DNA of 35,803 nucleotides from Opitutia bacterium (GTDB lineage: Bacteria > Verrucomicrobiota > Verrucomicrobiia > Opitutales > Opitutaceae): assembly GCA_016199925.1 (NCBI GenBank), contig JACQFT010000246.1:1-35803 (forward strand), written 5' to 3'. Positions 1 through 9,500 of this stretch are shown here, one piece after another (position 1 is the stretch's first letter; every line of letters starts with the position of its first letter). Below the pieces are notes generated by a model. That model was not told the origin of the DNA. It saw nothing but the letters and a program-made list of their open reading frames with translations, and searched no databases. Both the position numbers and the translations under genes were made by a program.

Positions 1-701
1 GCAAGCGCAAGGGGCTCTCGATCCGCGAGGCGGCGGAGCACACCAAGATCCGCGGCGACTACCTCCAGAAATTCGAGGCCAACTCGTTCGACCTCTCGCT
101 GCCCCCGCTCTACATCCGCGGCTTCGTGCGCTCCTACGCGCGCTACCTCGACCTCGACGCCGAGCGATTCCTGCAGGACTACGACGCCGTGCTCGCCAAC
201 GAGGGCAAGAGCGTCCGCCGCGAAACCCGCGAAGTTTACGGCCGCGTCGACTTCGGCGATTCCGGAGAAGCCGGCGCCGCCAGCGGCGGCCTGAGCCAGG
301 CCGTGATGCTGAAATACGGCCTCTTCCTCGGCGGCGCCGTCGTCGTGCTCGTCGTCGTTTCCATCCTGGTCAACGCGCTCTCCTCCGGCTCCGGCAAACC
401 CGCCGCACCGGCCAAGACCGCCGCCGCTGCGCCCGCGACGCCCGCACCCGTCGATGCGGCGCAGACCGTCACCCTCATCGCCACCGACGCCACGCGCGTC
501 AAAGTCGTCGACGAGACCACCGGCGCCGTGCTGCTCAACACCGCCACCCTCGCCCGCGGCGAGTCGAAGACCTTTCGCAAGACCGGCAGCCTCCTCATCA
601 CCGTCGAAGACCGCACGAAGCTCCGCCTGGAGGTCAACGGCCGCGCCACGGAAATTCCGCCGTTCCCCGACGGCAACTACGGCCGCTTCCGCCTCGACTG
701 A
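1..701 (+). CDS. RodZ-like HTH / membrane-anchored protein, 5' end missing
   Basis: The reading frame is open from base 3 to the TGA at 699-701, so the start codon lies upstream of the window. The visible N-terminal part reads as a RodZ-type helix-turn-helix (HTH_25-like): GLSIREAAEHTKI, then DYLQKFE, then a PPLYIRGFVRSYARYLDLD segment. A linker follows, then one hydrophobic helix (YGLFLGGAVVVLVVVSILV, about 309-365), an Ala/Pro-rich spacer and a C-terminal beta-rich domain like DUF4115. In this family the cytoplasmic HTH binds MreB and the periplasmic domain supports rod-shape cell-wall synthesis. The architecture is clear, but whether this is the cell-shape RodZ or another HTH_25 protein cannot be decided here. 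It probably ends a housekeeping operon, since the glycan genes begin after a structured gap. Confidence 0.85.
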   Translation, partial: KRKGLSIREAAEHTKIRGDYLQKFEANSFDLSLPPLYIRGFVRSYARYLDLDAERFLQDYDAVLANEGKSVRRETREVYGRVDFGDSGEAGAASGGLSQAVMLKYGLFLGGAVVVLVVVSILVNALSSGSGKPAAPAKTAAAAPATPAPVDAAQTVTLIATDATRVKVVDETTGAVLLNTATLARGESKTFRKTGSLLITVEDRTKLRLEVNGRATEIPPFPDGNYGRFRLD

Positions 702-839
702 GCGGGCCTTGCCTTTGCCGCGGCGGCTTCCGCGTCCGTCGCCGACACGCGCGCTGGCCGCGCCCAGGGCACCCGGCCCGATTCTTCGGCCGGCCCCGCC
801 TTGGCACAAAACGGATCGCTCCCGCTCCGCCGCAGGGCG

Positions 840-912
840 TTCCGGTTTGCTCGCGCAAACAGTTCCCCGGTGGGTCAGCGCGCTGGCCCACACTTACCGA
901 ACCAAACCGGAA
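840..912. repeat. Nested inverted repeats that allow alternative stems
   Basis: A perfect 10-base inverted repeat has arms TTCCGGTTTG at 840-849 and CAAACCGGAA at 903-912. Inside it are two local hairpins. One is GTTTGC/GCAAAC at 845-850 and 855-860 with a TCGC loop. The other is GTGGGTCAGC/GCTGGCCCAC at 870-879 and 882-891 with one G-T pair. The first local hairpin uses bases 845-849, which also belong to the outer left arm, so those two pairings exclude each other. No T-run follows, so a classic intrinsic terminator is unlikely. It could be a structured RNA leader, a cruciform or a protein-binding site. Confidence 0.55.
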
Positions 913-947
913 AGCCGTGCGCCCTGCCGCTCCCGCCGACAATTGGC

Positions 948-976
948 TTCACATCCCCCGGCGGCGCGACTTGATA
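948..976 (+). promoter_or_regulatory. Candidate sigma70-type promoter for the first glycan operon
   Basis: TTCACA at 948-953 and TTGATA at 971-976 are separated by 17 bases and end 9 bases before the ATG at 986. If this is real, the transcript would start only a few bases before the start codon, giving a nearly leaderless mRNA. No Shine-Dalgarno sequence precedes the ATG. This is motif inspection only. Confidence 0.3.
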
Positions 977-985
977 GGCGCAGCC

Positions 986-1519
986 ATGAAGTCCGCCCCT
1001 CCGGAGACGGCCGAGCTCCTCCAACGCGTCCGCCAGCAACTGATCCTGGCCCAAGTGCGCATCATGGAGCTGGAGGATGCCCGCGACGAACTCCACCCGA
1101 AGCTCGCCACCGCGGAGCACCTGCTCGCCCAAGCCCAAACCCTGGCCGACGCCAAAGTCGAGGAGGCCGCCCATCTCGAAAACGTCCGCGCAGCCCTGCA
1201 ACTGCAGTTCGAGCACCTGCGCCACATGCAGCACGTCACCAACGAGGCGCTCGTCGCCACCCGCGCCCAACTCGCCGCCGCGGAAAATCGCATCGAAGGT
1301 CTCGCCAACAGCGTGGCCGCCTCCCAGTCCGTGGCCGCCCGCCTCGCCGAGGTCGCGGCGCGACTCGAGCGCGAACTCGAAGCCGCCAACGCCACCTCCG
1401 CCTCCCGTCTCACCCGCCTCGGCGAACTCGACGCCGAGCTGCGCGCCACGAAAGCGTCCCGCAGTTGGCGCTGGACGAAATGGCTGCGCGCCCTCGAGCG
1501 CACCTTTTCCGGCCGATAG
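986..1519 (+). CDS. Small coiled-coil protein of the glycosyltransferase cluster
   Basis: The predicted product has 177 residues and starts at the ATG at 986 (MKSAPPETAELLQ). In-frame alternatives begin upstream at 917 but read through intergenic-type sequence. Most of the protein is Ala/Glu/Leu-rich, with heptad-like spacing and few helix breakers, which suggests one long coiled coil (about residues 8-150). It ends in ATKASRSWRWTKWLRALER. An S-x-SWR-x-T-x-x-LR motif after a coiled coil is familiar from linkers in large multi-domain glycosyltransferases, so this may be a free-standing linker or scaffold that interacts with one. No enzymatic motif, signal peptide or membrane helix is seen. The stop lies two bases before the next start, so translation is probably coupled. 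The exact function is unknown. Confidence 0.8.
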   Translation: MKSAPPETAELLQRVRQQLILAQVRIMELEDARDELHPKLATAEHLLAQAQTLADAKVEEAAHLENVRAALQLQFEHLRHMQHVTNEALVATRAQLAAAENRIEGLANSVAASQSVAARLAEVAARLERELEAANATSASRLTRLGELDAELRATKASRSWRWTKWLRALERTFSGR

Positions 1520-1521
1520 CC

Positions 1522-3453
1522 ATGCAAGTCTCCGCCCCGCTCCGGCTGCACGGCGAAGTCGATACTCCGCGGCCGCTGCGCGCGCCCGACGGTCTCGTGC
1601 GCCTCACCGGCTGGTGCCTCTTCGCGGAGCCCGCCGCGCCTCCTCCGGTCCGCGTGCTTACCGCCGCGGGCGAGCTGCCGCTCAGCCGGCGCACCGACCG
1701 CGCGGATTTGTCCGCGCGTTTCCCCGCCAACCCCGACGCCGCGCGGGGCGGCTTTGAGATCGAAGGCCCGCTGCCAGCCGGAGTTCACCTCGCGCGATTC
1801 GAAGCGCAATTGCCCGACGGCTCGTGGCAACTCTTCAAGGAATACACGCTCGCGGTGGAGCCCCGGCCTTTCGCCGCGGGCCTCGAGAAGCCAGGCTCGC
1901 AAGGCACCGTGCGCGAGCGGGTGCACCTCGAAGGCTGGGCGCTGGACCCTTCCGGGGAAATCACCGGCTTGTCTCTCCGCTACGGTCATCAGGAAATCGC
2001 CTGCCGCCTCGGCGAAGCGCGCCCGGATCTGGCCCGCCAGTTCCCCTCCACGCCGCAGGCGGCCCGGTCCGGGTTCACCAGCGCAACCAACCTCTCGGCG
2101 GGCCGCGGAGCGCTGCGCGTCAAGGCCCGCCTCGCCACCGGCCAGTCCGCCATCGCGCGCACTCCGCTCGTGATCGACGTGCCCACCGACGAAAACCACG
2201 GCCCCGAAGTGGACTTCGGCGCCGAACGGATTGCGTTGCCGCACCCGGCGGCGGTCGGCGCGCGGCCCGCCGTCGCGCCGGCCGAGCCGCCGCTCAACCT
2301 GCTCTTTGTCCTCCCCGGCAGCTTCGCGTCGAACAGCGCCCTGCACGTCGCCGCTCTTGCCAACGAACTTTCCCTCGCCGGCCACCGCTGCGCCGTCGCC
2401 GTGCCGCACGATCTCGCCACCCTCGCCCATCATTCGGCGCCGGCCTTCCGGGGCCTGCTCTTCGCCGAGGCCGAGGGCGGCGTGACCTTTGCCGACGGGC
2501 GCGGACCCGATCTCCTGCACGCCTGGACCTCGCGCGAAAACGTCCGCCGCCTCGCCGTGCAACTGCGCGCCAGGCACGGCTGTCGCATCGTCGTCCATCT
2601 GGAAGACAACGAGCCGCAGTTGCTCGCCCTGACGCTCGGCCGGTCCGGCGGCGAACTCGAAAACCTTTCCGCCGCCGAGCTCGACCGCGTGGTCCCGCCC
2701 GACCTCTCGCATCCGCGGCACAGCCGCGCGTTCCTCGCCCAGGCCGACGGCGCCACGGTGATCACCGACCGCCTGCGCGAATTCGTGCCGGCCGGCCGGC
2801 CGTGCCATCAGCTCTGGCCGGCGGCCGACGCGCGGTATTTCTTCCCGCGCCCCCGGCCCGCCGCCTTCCGCGGGACGCTCGACCGCGGGCCCGGCGAGAC
2901 CGTGCTGTTCTATCCGGGCAACGTGCATCCGGCCAACGCCGCCGAGGTCCGCGAGCTCTATCGCGCGGTGTTGCTGCTCAACCGCAGCGGCCATCCGGTC
3001 ACCCTGCTACGCACCGGCCTCGACACCGTCGATTTTCTCGGGCCGCTGGCGGCCGAGCTCGCACCGCACGTCCTCTCCCTCGGCCAGATCCTGCACCATC
3101 GGCACCTCGCGCCGCTCATGGCGCTGGCGGATATTTTTGTGCAACCGGGCGCGGCCGACGAGTTCAACGACTACCGCTTCCCTTCCAAGCTGCCCGAATT
3201 CTTCGCGCTCGGCCGGCCGGTCGTGCTCCCGCGCACGAACCTCGGCCGTCTGGTCCGCCATCGCCACGACGCCTATGTGCTGGAGCAAGCCGATGCCGAG
3301 GGCATCGCGGACGCCGTGCGCGAGCTGCGCGCCGACCCGGCGTTGGTGGCGGCGTTGAGCGCGGGCGCCGTCGCCTTTGCGGCCGCGCACTTCAACTGGC
3401 ACCGCAGCGCCGCGGCGCTTGCCAAGTTCTACCGGTCGCTGGCAACGTCGTAG
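1522..3453 (+). CDS. GT4 glycosyltransferase with N-terminal beta-sandwich domains
   Basis: The predicted product has 643 residues and starts at the ATG at 1522, just after the upstream stop. Residues 1-115 and about 120-230 look like two beta-rich modules, each with a GW core (RLTGWCLF and HLEGWALD). They resemble the GW modules in the other GT4 genes of this window. A GT-B fold follows from about residue 258 (LNLLFVLPG). Its C-terminal half begins with VLFYPGNVHPAN near 460 and contains DEFNDYRFPSKLPEFFALG near 543-561, a typical GT4 nucleotide-sugar site with PSKLPE-x-x-ALGRPVV. It should add a sugar from a nucleotide donor in the cytosol; donor and acceptor cannot be told. It is more distant from the HNLNFEGAP paralogues further along and has no such motif. 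Four bases separate it from the epimerase gene. Confidence 0.88.
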   Translation: MQVSAPLRLHGEVDTPRPLRAPDGLVRLTGWCLFAEPAAPPPVRVLTAAGELPLSRRTDRADLSARFPANPDAARGGFEIEGPLPAGVHLARFEAQLPDGSWQLFKEYTLAVEPRPFAAGLEKPGSQGTVRERVHLEGWALDPSGEITGLSLRYGHQEIACRLGEARPDLARQFPSTPQAARSGFTSATNLSAGRGALRVKARLATGQSAIARTPLVIDVPTDENHGPEVDFGAERIALPHPAAVGARPAVAPAEPPLNLLFVLPGSFASNSALHVAALANELSLAGHRCAVAVPHDLATLAHHSAPAFRGLLFAEAEGGVTFADGRGPDLLHAWTSRENVRRLAVQLRARHGCRIVVHLEDNEPQLLALTLGRSGGELENLSAAELDRVVPPDLSHPRHSRAFLAQADGATVITDRLREFVPAGRPCHQLWPAADARYFFPRPRPAAFRGTLDRGPGETVLFYPGNVHPANAAEVRELYRAVLLLNRSGHPVTLLRTGLDTVDFLGPLAAELAPHVLSLGQILHHRHLAPLMALADIFVQPGAADEFNDYRFPSKLPEFFALGRPVVLPRTNLGRLVRHRHDAYVLEQADAEGIADAVRELRADPALVAALSAGAVAFAAAHFNWHRSAAALAKFYRSLATS

Positions 3454-3457
3454 CTCC

Positions 3458-4363
3458 ATGTCGGTTTCTCCAGCGCAACGCATCATCGTCACCGGCGGCC
3501 GCGGCCGGCTCGCCTCCTTGGTGGCGGAGCATTTTCGCCCGCCGGCCCGCGCGGTCGAACTCTACTCGCGGCAGGCCGGCCCTGGATTCCACGATCTCGC
3601 CGGCCTGGGCAATCCCGCGCGCCTCGCCGGAGCGGCGGCTGTTTTGCACTTCGCCTGGAGCACGCTGCCCGCCACCTCCGAAGCCGGCGGCGGACTCGAG
3701 GCGCAGGTGGATTTGCCGCAGCTCGAGCGCCTGCTCGCGGCGCTCGCGACGGTGCCGGCGCAGCAGCGACCGTTGTTCGTCTTCTTCTCTTCGGGCGGCA
3801 CCGCTTACGGCAACGCTCCCGGCCGGCCCAGCGTCGAGGACGATCCGCTGCACCCGATCGGCTGGTATGGCCGCGCCAAGGCCGCGGCGGAACAGCTCAT
3901 CGCCGAGCACGGCGTCCGCGCCGGCGTCGAGTGCGCCGTGCTCCGCGTCTCGAATCCCTACGGCTATCCGGTGCCGAGCGACCGGGCGCAGGGCATCATC
4001 CCGCACGCCGTGCGCTGCGCCCTCACCCGGCAGCAGCTCACCCTCTGGGGCGACGGCTCGGCGCGGAAAGATTTTCTCTACTACACCGACTTTCTCGCCG
4101 CAGTGGAACTCGTCGTCGACCGCCGCCTCACCGGCACCTTCAACGTCGCCGCGGGCGCATCGCACTCCATCAGCGAAATCCTGGCGCTGGTGGAAAAACA
4201 AACGGGCTGCGAGATTCTTCTCGATCGCCGCCCCGCCCGCACTTGGGACGTGCACGACAGCCTCCTCGACCACCGCCGCTTCAGCGCCACCACGGGCTGG
4301 CAGCCACAGGTGCCGCTCACCGAAGGCATCAGCCGCGCCGTCCGCGAATTTCAAACCCGGTGA
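3458..4363 (+). CDS. NAD-dependent sugar epimerase/dehydratase (extended SDR)
   Basis: The predicted product has 301 residues and starts at the ATG at 3458 (MSVSPAQRIIVTGG), four bases after the GT4 stop. It has the extended short-chain dehydrogenase layout. A TGGRGRLAS nucleotide-binding turn lies at residues 12-20, close to GxxGxxG with the last glycine replaced. An FSSGGTAYGN segment near 109-118 carries the catalytic serine/threonine region. Y137-GRA-K141 gives the YxxxK pair, and RVSNPYG lies near 164. FNVAAG and SISEIL near the C-terminus are typical of GalE-like UDP-sugar 4-epimerases and related dehydratases. It probably supplies a nucleotide sugar such as a 4-epimer to the neighbouring transferases; the exact substrate is not readable. 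The length fits the family. Seven bases separate it from the next start. Confidence 0.9.
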   Translation: MSVSPAQRIIVTGGRGRLASLVAEHFRPPARAVELYSRQAGPGFHDLAGLGNPARLAGAAAVLHFAWSTLPATSEAGGGLEAQVDLPQLERLLAALATVPAQQRPLFVFFSSGGTAYGNAPGRPSVEDDPLHPIGWYGRAKAAAEQLIAEHGVRAGVECAVLRVSNPYGYPVPSDRAQGIIPHAVRCALTRQQLTLWGDGSARKDFLYYTDFLAAVELVVDRRLTGTFNVAAGASHSISEILALVEKQTGCEILLDRRPARTWDVHDSLLDHRRFSATTGWQPQVPLTEGISRAVREFQTR

Positions 4364-4370
4364 CATCATC

Positions 4371-6457
4371 GTGAATTCCTCGTCCGCAAACTCCAAGTCC
4401 GCCGACCGCCCGTTGCTCATCGTCTTTGCGCTCACGCTGGTGCTGACCCTGTGGTTCACCACCCGCTCGTGGCACGCGACGATTCTGGACCGCCACGAAT
4501 TCCGGCAATTGCAGACGGCGATCTCGACCTACTGGGCGAGGGAAGCCGGTTTCCGCCTCGACTACGAAACCCCGCTCTTCGGACCGCCGTGGTCGATCCC
4601 GATGGAGTTCCCCGTTTACCAGTGGATCGTAGCCGGCACGAGCCGCCTGCTCGGCACGGAACTCGAACCGACCGCGCGCGCGATCAGCCTGCTCGGCTTT
4701 TTCGGCACTTTGCCTGCGGTCTATGCCCTGGCCGGACTGCTCAAGCTCGCGCCCGCGCGCCGGCTGCTCGTGGTCAGCGCCGTGCTCGCCTCCCCCACCT
4801 ACCTTTTCTACGGACGCAGTTTCATGATCGAGACCACCGCGTTGTGTTTCTCGGCGTGGTTCCTCTACGCCGTCACCCGCGCCGTGCGCGACCTGAGCTG
4901 GCGCTTCACCGCCCTGGCCACGGTCTGCGCCGTGCTCGCCGGTCTCGCGAAAGTCACGACGCTGATCGTGTTCCTCGCTCCCGCGGGCCTGCTCGCCTGG
5001 TTGCACTGGCGGCACCGGTGGACCTGCCGGCGGGACCACCCGGGCGCCTTCTGGCGCGCCTCGCTCTGCGCAATCGCTCCCGTGCTGGTCGGCACGATCG
5101 TCTCGGCCTGGTGGGTCCGGCACGGCGACCAGGTGAAGAACTCCAACCCCTTCTCCGGTTTCCTCATGTCGTCCGAGCTGACGAGTTGGAACTGGGGCAC
5201 CTGGGCCCAGCGCACGTCGGGCGAAGTCTGGCGCGAGAACTGGACGAACCTCTCGCAATTCGTGCTCGGGGCGGCGCCGCTCGCGGTGCTGCTGTTTTGC
5301 GCCGCCCTCGTCGAGCCGTTCTACCGGCGCGTCGCGGCCTGGTGCGCCGCCTTTTTCTCCTCGGCCCGTTGCTCTTCATCAACCTCTACTACCGGCACGA
5401 TTACTACTATTCCGCCAACGCCGTTTTCCTCCTCGCCGGCGCCGGCTTTCTCCTCGCCGGCGTGTGGGACTCGCCCCGGCTGCCGCCGGCCGGAAAATGG
5501 CTGGCGCTGCTCCTCGTGCTCGGCGGGCAGTTTGGGATTTTCTACACCGGCTACGCCGAATATCAGCGCCGCGAGTTGCCGGCGCCGCCCGCGATCACCG
5601 CGGTCGTCCGCGAACTCGTGCCCGCGCGCGACGTCGTCCTGATCTACGGCTGGGACTGGAACGCCCTCCTGCCCTACTACTCGCAGCGCCGCGCCATCAT
5701 GATCCCCCGCGGCCGCGAACAGGAGTTCGCCGTGCTCGACGGCATCATCAAGCGCCTCGGGCCGCTCCGGGTCTCGGCCTTGATCATCCATAACGACGAC
5801 ACCCTGCGCGCCACGCCCGCGTGGATTCGCGCGCGCCTGAACCACTTCAAGTTTTTCAACACCCCGGTCGCCACGAGCGAGGCGGGCGACCTCTATCTCC
5901 CCGAGGAAGCGATCCCCGCCGCGGTCGCCAGATTGCGCGGCCGCGAGTTTGCCGGGGTGACCCTCAGCACGGCCACGCCGTTCGACCCGAACGAAGGCAA
6001 ACTCCAGGAGGCCGACGTGCGACCGCTGGCCGTGCCGATTTTCCGCCCCGCCCCGGTTCGCGCCCGCAGCATGTTCGGTTTCACCCCGGGCCTCGAAGCC
6101 GGCCAGCCCATCGTGCTGTCCCACCCCGACTCCGAGCTCTGGTTCAAGCCCCCGCCCGGTGCGTCGCGCATCGAGGCCATCGTCGGCCTCGGCGCCGGCG
6201 CCTACTCGCCGAGCAATCCCTCGCTCACCGACGGCGTGACGGTGGAGATTTTCGAAATCCGGGCCGACGGCCTGCGCCGAGTGCTCTACCGCCGCGACCT
6301 CGATCCGGTGCGCGAGCCCGCCGACCGCGGTCCTCAGACCATCACCGTCCCCGACGCCGGACCGTTCACCGGCCAGGTGATCTTCAAAATTACTCCCGGC
6401 CCGAAGAACAACCTCAACAGCGACTGGGCCTACTGGGGCCGCATCCAGATCAAGTAG
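4371..6457 (+). CDS. GT-C membrane glycosyltransferase with NPCBM-like C-terminus, split by a frameshift
   Basis: Translation starts at the GTG at 4371 (MNSSSANSKSADRP) and runs in one frame to about 5351. The homologous continuation (LLGPLLFINLYYRHDYYYS) is in another frame, ending at the TAG at 6455-6457. One added T in the T-run at 5352-5356 would join the halves into a protein of about 695 residues, close to the intact paralogue at 12788-14878 (696). The N-terminal loop after the first membrane helix has DRHEFRQLQTAIS (H42, E43), probably the acidic catalytic site of a dolichol-phosphate-mannose-type GT-C enzyme. Many hydrophobic helices follow, then an extracytoplasmic domain from about 6060 that ends in SDWAYWGRIQIK. 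In the family, sugar is transferred from a polyprenyl-phosphate donor on the outer face of the inner membrane. Whether the break is real or a sequencing error is open. Confidence 0.8.
5352..5356 (+). other. Frameshift site in a T homopolymer
   Basis: The coding potential moves from frame 0 to frame -1 around the run of five T at 5352-5356. Upstream it reads EPFYRRVAAWCAAFF, and downstream LLGPLLFINLYYRHDYYYS. With six T the joined protein reads AAFFLLGPLLFINLYY, which aligns well with LAAVFFGAQILFPYAYAYQ in the paralogue. A programmed -1 slip is less likely, because C-TTT-TTC does not fit the X-XXY-YYZ rule. Confidence 0.75.
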
Positions 6458-6500
6458 CGCCCGCTCCCGCCGCACCGCGCACGCGCGAGCGGAAACTTGC

Positions 6501-6530
6501 TTTACTGGCGCCGGAGCCTCCGGCTAAGTT
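6501..6530 (+). promoter_or_regulatory. Candidate promoter with a palindromic spacer before the first GT2-GT2-GT4 gene
   Basis: TTTACT at 6501-6506 and TAAGTT at 6525-6530 are 18 bases apart and end 13 bases before the ATG at 6544. The spacer holds a near-perfect palindrome, GCCGGAG-C-CTCCGGC at 6510-6524, which could be an operator. The layout resembles the candidate before 23751. The evidence is visual only. Confidence 0.3.
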
Positions 6531-6543
6531 CCGGCCCCTTTTC

Positions 6544-9500
6544 ATGAGCGAAGTCACCCAACCGAGTTTCCACCTCGACCGTCCCGCGAACTGGCGCCCG
6601 GAAACCGCAAACGTGGAGATTGTCGGCTGGCTCTACCCGGGGGCGAACGCCGCCTGTGTCGACATCCGCGCCCGCGTCGACCAGCGCGCGTCTCTGGGCA
6701 TCTACGGGCTCGAGCGCCCGGATACCGAAAGACTTTTCGGCGGCGGCCTGGTGGCGGCGCGCACGGGCTTCATTCAGCGCGTGCAGGTCTGGCGCGGCGC
6801 CAGGCAGATCGCGCTCGACTACCACGACGGCACCGCGTGGGTGGAATTCTTCCGCACCCCGCTCGACACTTCCGCTTTGCCCGCGACGGCAACGAAGCCG
6901 CCGCTCGTGCTGCGCGCCGTCACCGTTTACCAGACCCTGCACTACCTCTACCGCCATTTTCACCGCGAACCGTGGCCGGCCCTTTGCCGCGAGACGGACG
7001 CCGTGCTCCGCGACGTGCTGATGCCGAACAGCGACGTGGGCATCGGCGACCGCTTCCTCGGTTTCATCGAGAACCCCGGTTTCTGGATCTACGCCGGCTA
7101 CGACAAGTTTCGCATCACGGGTTGGATCTTTGGCGTCGGTCGCGAAATCTTTCAGCTCAGCGCGACGACCGGCGTGCTGACGGAGAACCGCCTCGTCTAT
7201 CCCAAAGACCGGCCCGACGTCGCCAGCCACCGCCCGGACCACGCCAACGCCCTCAAGTCGGGCTACTACGGGCTGGTCGACATCCGCCAGGAAACTCCGA
7301 GCCCGGCGAACCTGAAAATCTTCGCCGAGACCGGCGAAGGCGGCCGCGCCCTGGCGTTCTCGCGGCGCATGCAGCTCGACCGCCGCGACGAATACAACGG
7401 CCCCGTCACCATCTACCGGCCGTTTCTTTTCTACAAAGTCGTCGCCGCCTTTCTCCGCGGCCGGCTGCTCGGGCGGTTCGAGTTCGACAGTTGGAGCGAG
7501 ACGCGCTCGGAGATCGCCCGCCTGCACGCACATCTCGCCGCCACGCTCACCCGCGGCGTTGCGCCGAAAATTCCCGCGGCGATCATCCGCCGCCGCGACC
7601 AAGATCCCTACACGCGCTGGTGCTGGCACAATCGGCTCACGCCCCGCCTGCGCGCCGTGCTGCAAAAAGACGCTGCCACTCTGGTGCACGCCGGCGGTCC
7701 GCTCCTCAGTGTTGTCGTGCCCGCCTACAACACGCCCGAGAAATACCTCCGCGAGCTGCTCGCCTGCCTGCGCAGCCAACTCTATCCGCGCTGGGAACTC
7801 TGCATCGCCGACGACGCCTCCCCGCAGCCGCACGTCCGCCGCATGCTCGAGGAGGCCGCGAAATCCGACCCGCGCATCAAGCCCGTCTTTCGCCCGCAGA
7901 ACGGCCACATCGCCCGCGCGACCAACTCCGCTCTCGACGCCGCCACCGGCGAGTTCGTCGCGCTGCTCGACCACGACGACCTGCTGCCGCACGACGCGCT
8001 CCTCCATGTCGCCGCCGCCATCGTGCGCCACCCGACGGCGAGTTATCTCTACACCGACGAAGACAAGATCGACGACACCGGTCGCCGCTTCGACCCGCAG
8101 TTCAAAGGCGGCTGGTCGCCCGAGATGGCGATCACGCACAACTACACGCACCACCTCACGGTGATCCACCGCACCGTCGTCGAGCAGGCCGGCCGGCTCC
8201 GCCCCGAATTCAACGGCGCGCAGGACATCGACCTTTTCCTCCGCTGCTGGGAGCTGATCAAAGCCGAGGACGTGGTCCACGTGCCGTTCATCGGTTACCA
8301 CTGGCGCGCGCATGCCGAGAGCACTGCGACGCGCGGCGACCAGAAAGGTTACCTCTTCAAAGCCGCGCGCCGGGGCATTGCCGAAGCCGTGCAACGTCGC
8401 GGCCTCCGCGCCGAGCCGATGCTGCCCGAGTTCGCCAAAAGCTACGCGCTCTGCTTGCACCAACTAAAATGGGATCCGGTTCTCCTCCGCGACAATCCCG
8501 TCACCATTGTCATTCCGACGAAGAATCGCGCCGATCTCCTCCGCACCTGCCTCGACTCGCTCGCGCGCACGACGCCGCGCGAGTCCGTGAAGGTTATCAT
8601 CGTCGACGACAATTCCGACGACGCCGACACCCTCGCCTACCTCGCCACGCTCTCCGCCCGCAGCGACCTCCGCTGCGAAGTCGTGTGGGCCAGCGAGCTT
8701 GCTCGCGCCCAACCCGGCGCGCCCGCCGGCCACGGCGCCACCTCGTTCAACTACTCGCGCCTCGTCAATCTCGGCACGGCGCGCGCCGACACGCCGCTCG
8801 TGCTCCACCTCAACAACGACGTCGAGGCCCTCGCCCCCGGTTGGCTCGAAGACATGGCCGGCTGGCTCAGCGTGCCCGGCGTCGGCGTCGTCGGCGCCAA
8901 GCTCCTCTATCCCGACGGCACGATCAACCACGCCGGCATCAGCTTCAGTCGCGAGGACGGACTCGCGCACGTGCTCTTCGAGCGCGAGCCCGCTGCGGAC
9001 CTCGGTTATCTTTTCCTGCCGCACGCCGCGCGCAACGTCGCCGCCGTCACCGGCGCGTGCCTGCTGACGCGCACCGATCTCTACCGCGAACTCGGCGGCT
9101 TCGACGAAGCGAATCTCGCCGTCGCCTACAACGACGTCGACTACTGCCTGCGCGCGCAGCAGGCCGGCCAGCGCGTCGTCCTCACGCCGCAAGCCGTGCT
9201 CCGCCATGTCGGCAGCGCGTCGCGCGGCAACACCTACGCCGAGCGCGAGCACGTCGAATACCTCGCGCGCCACGGCGGCTACCGCGACCCGTTCCACAGC
9301 GAGGCGCTCGAATTCCCGCCGCGCAATCTCCCGCTCAATCCCTACCATCAGCGCTACGCCCAAACCGACCGGCCGTTCCGCGCCGTCGTGCTCACGCACA
9401 ACCTCAACTTCGAAGGCGCACCGATTTTCATCTTCGAACTCGCCCGCTTCCTCGCTGAGCAGCCAGGGGTGCAGCCCACCGTCGCGTCGCCGCACGACGG

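Larger units (their letters stand above)
702..985. other. Intergenic region between the RodZ-like gene and the glycan cluster
   Basis: No convincing gene lies here, although longer frames can be read through it on both strands because of the high GC. It holds a small hairpin at 774-792 (arms CGGCC and GGCCG), with no T-run behind it. It also holds the nested inverted repeats at 840-912 and a candidate promoter at 948-976. The region separates an apparent housekeeping gene from the polysaccharide cluster and is the likeliest place for the cluster's transcription control. Confidence 0.6.

Noticed and set aside
774-792. Intrinsic terminator after the RodZ-like gene
   Set aside because: The hairpin is plausible but short, has a bulge and lacks a T-run, so I do not call it a terminator.
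949-2994. Long open frame on the minus strand opposite the coiled-coil and GT4 genes
   Set aside because: It is a by-product of high GC. The translation has no recognisable domain and is rich in Arg, Gly and Ala, and the plus-strand genes have clear motifs. The same holds for the other long antisense frames, such as 6502-8463, 8464-9963, 23733-25904 and 33093-35744.
5340-5370. Programmed -1 ribosomal frameshifting
   Set aside because: The heptamer C-TTT-TTC does not fit the X-XXY-YYZ rule, no strong downstream stem stands out, and the intact paralogue needs no shift. A missing T explains it more simply.
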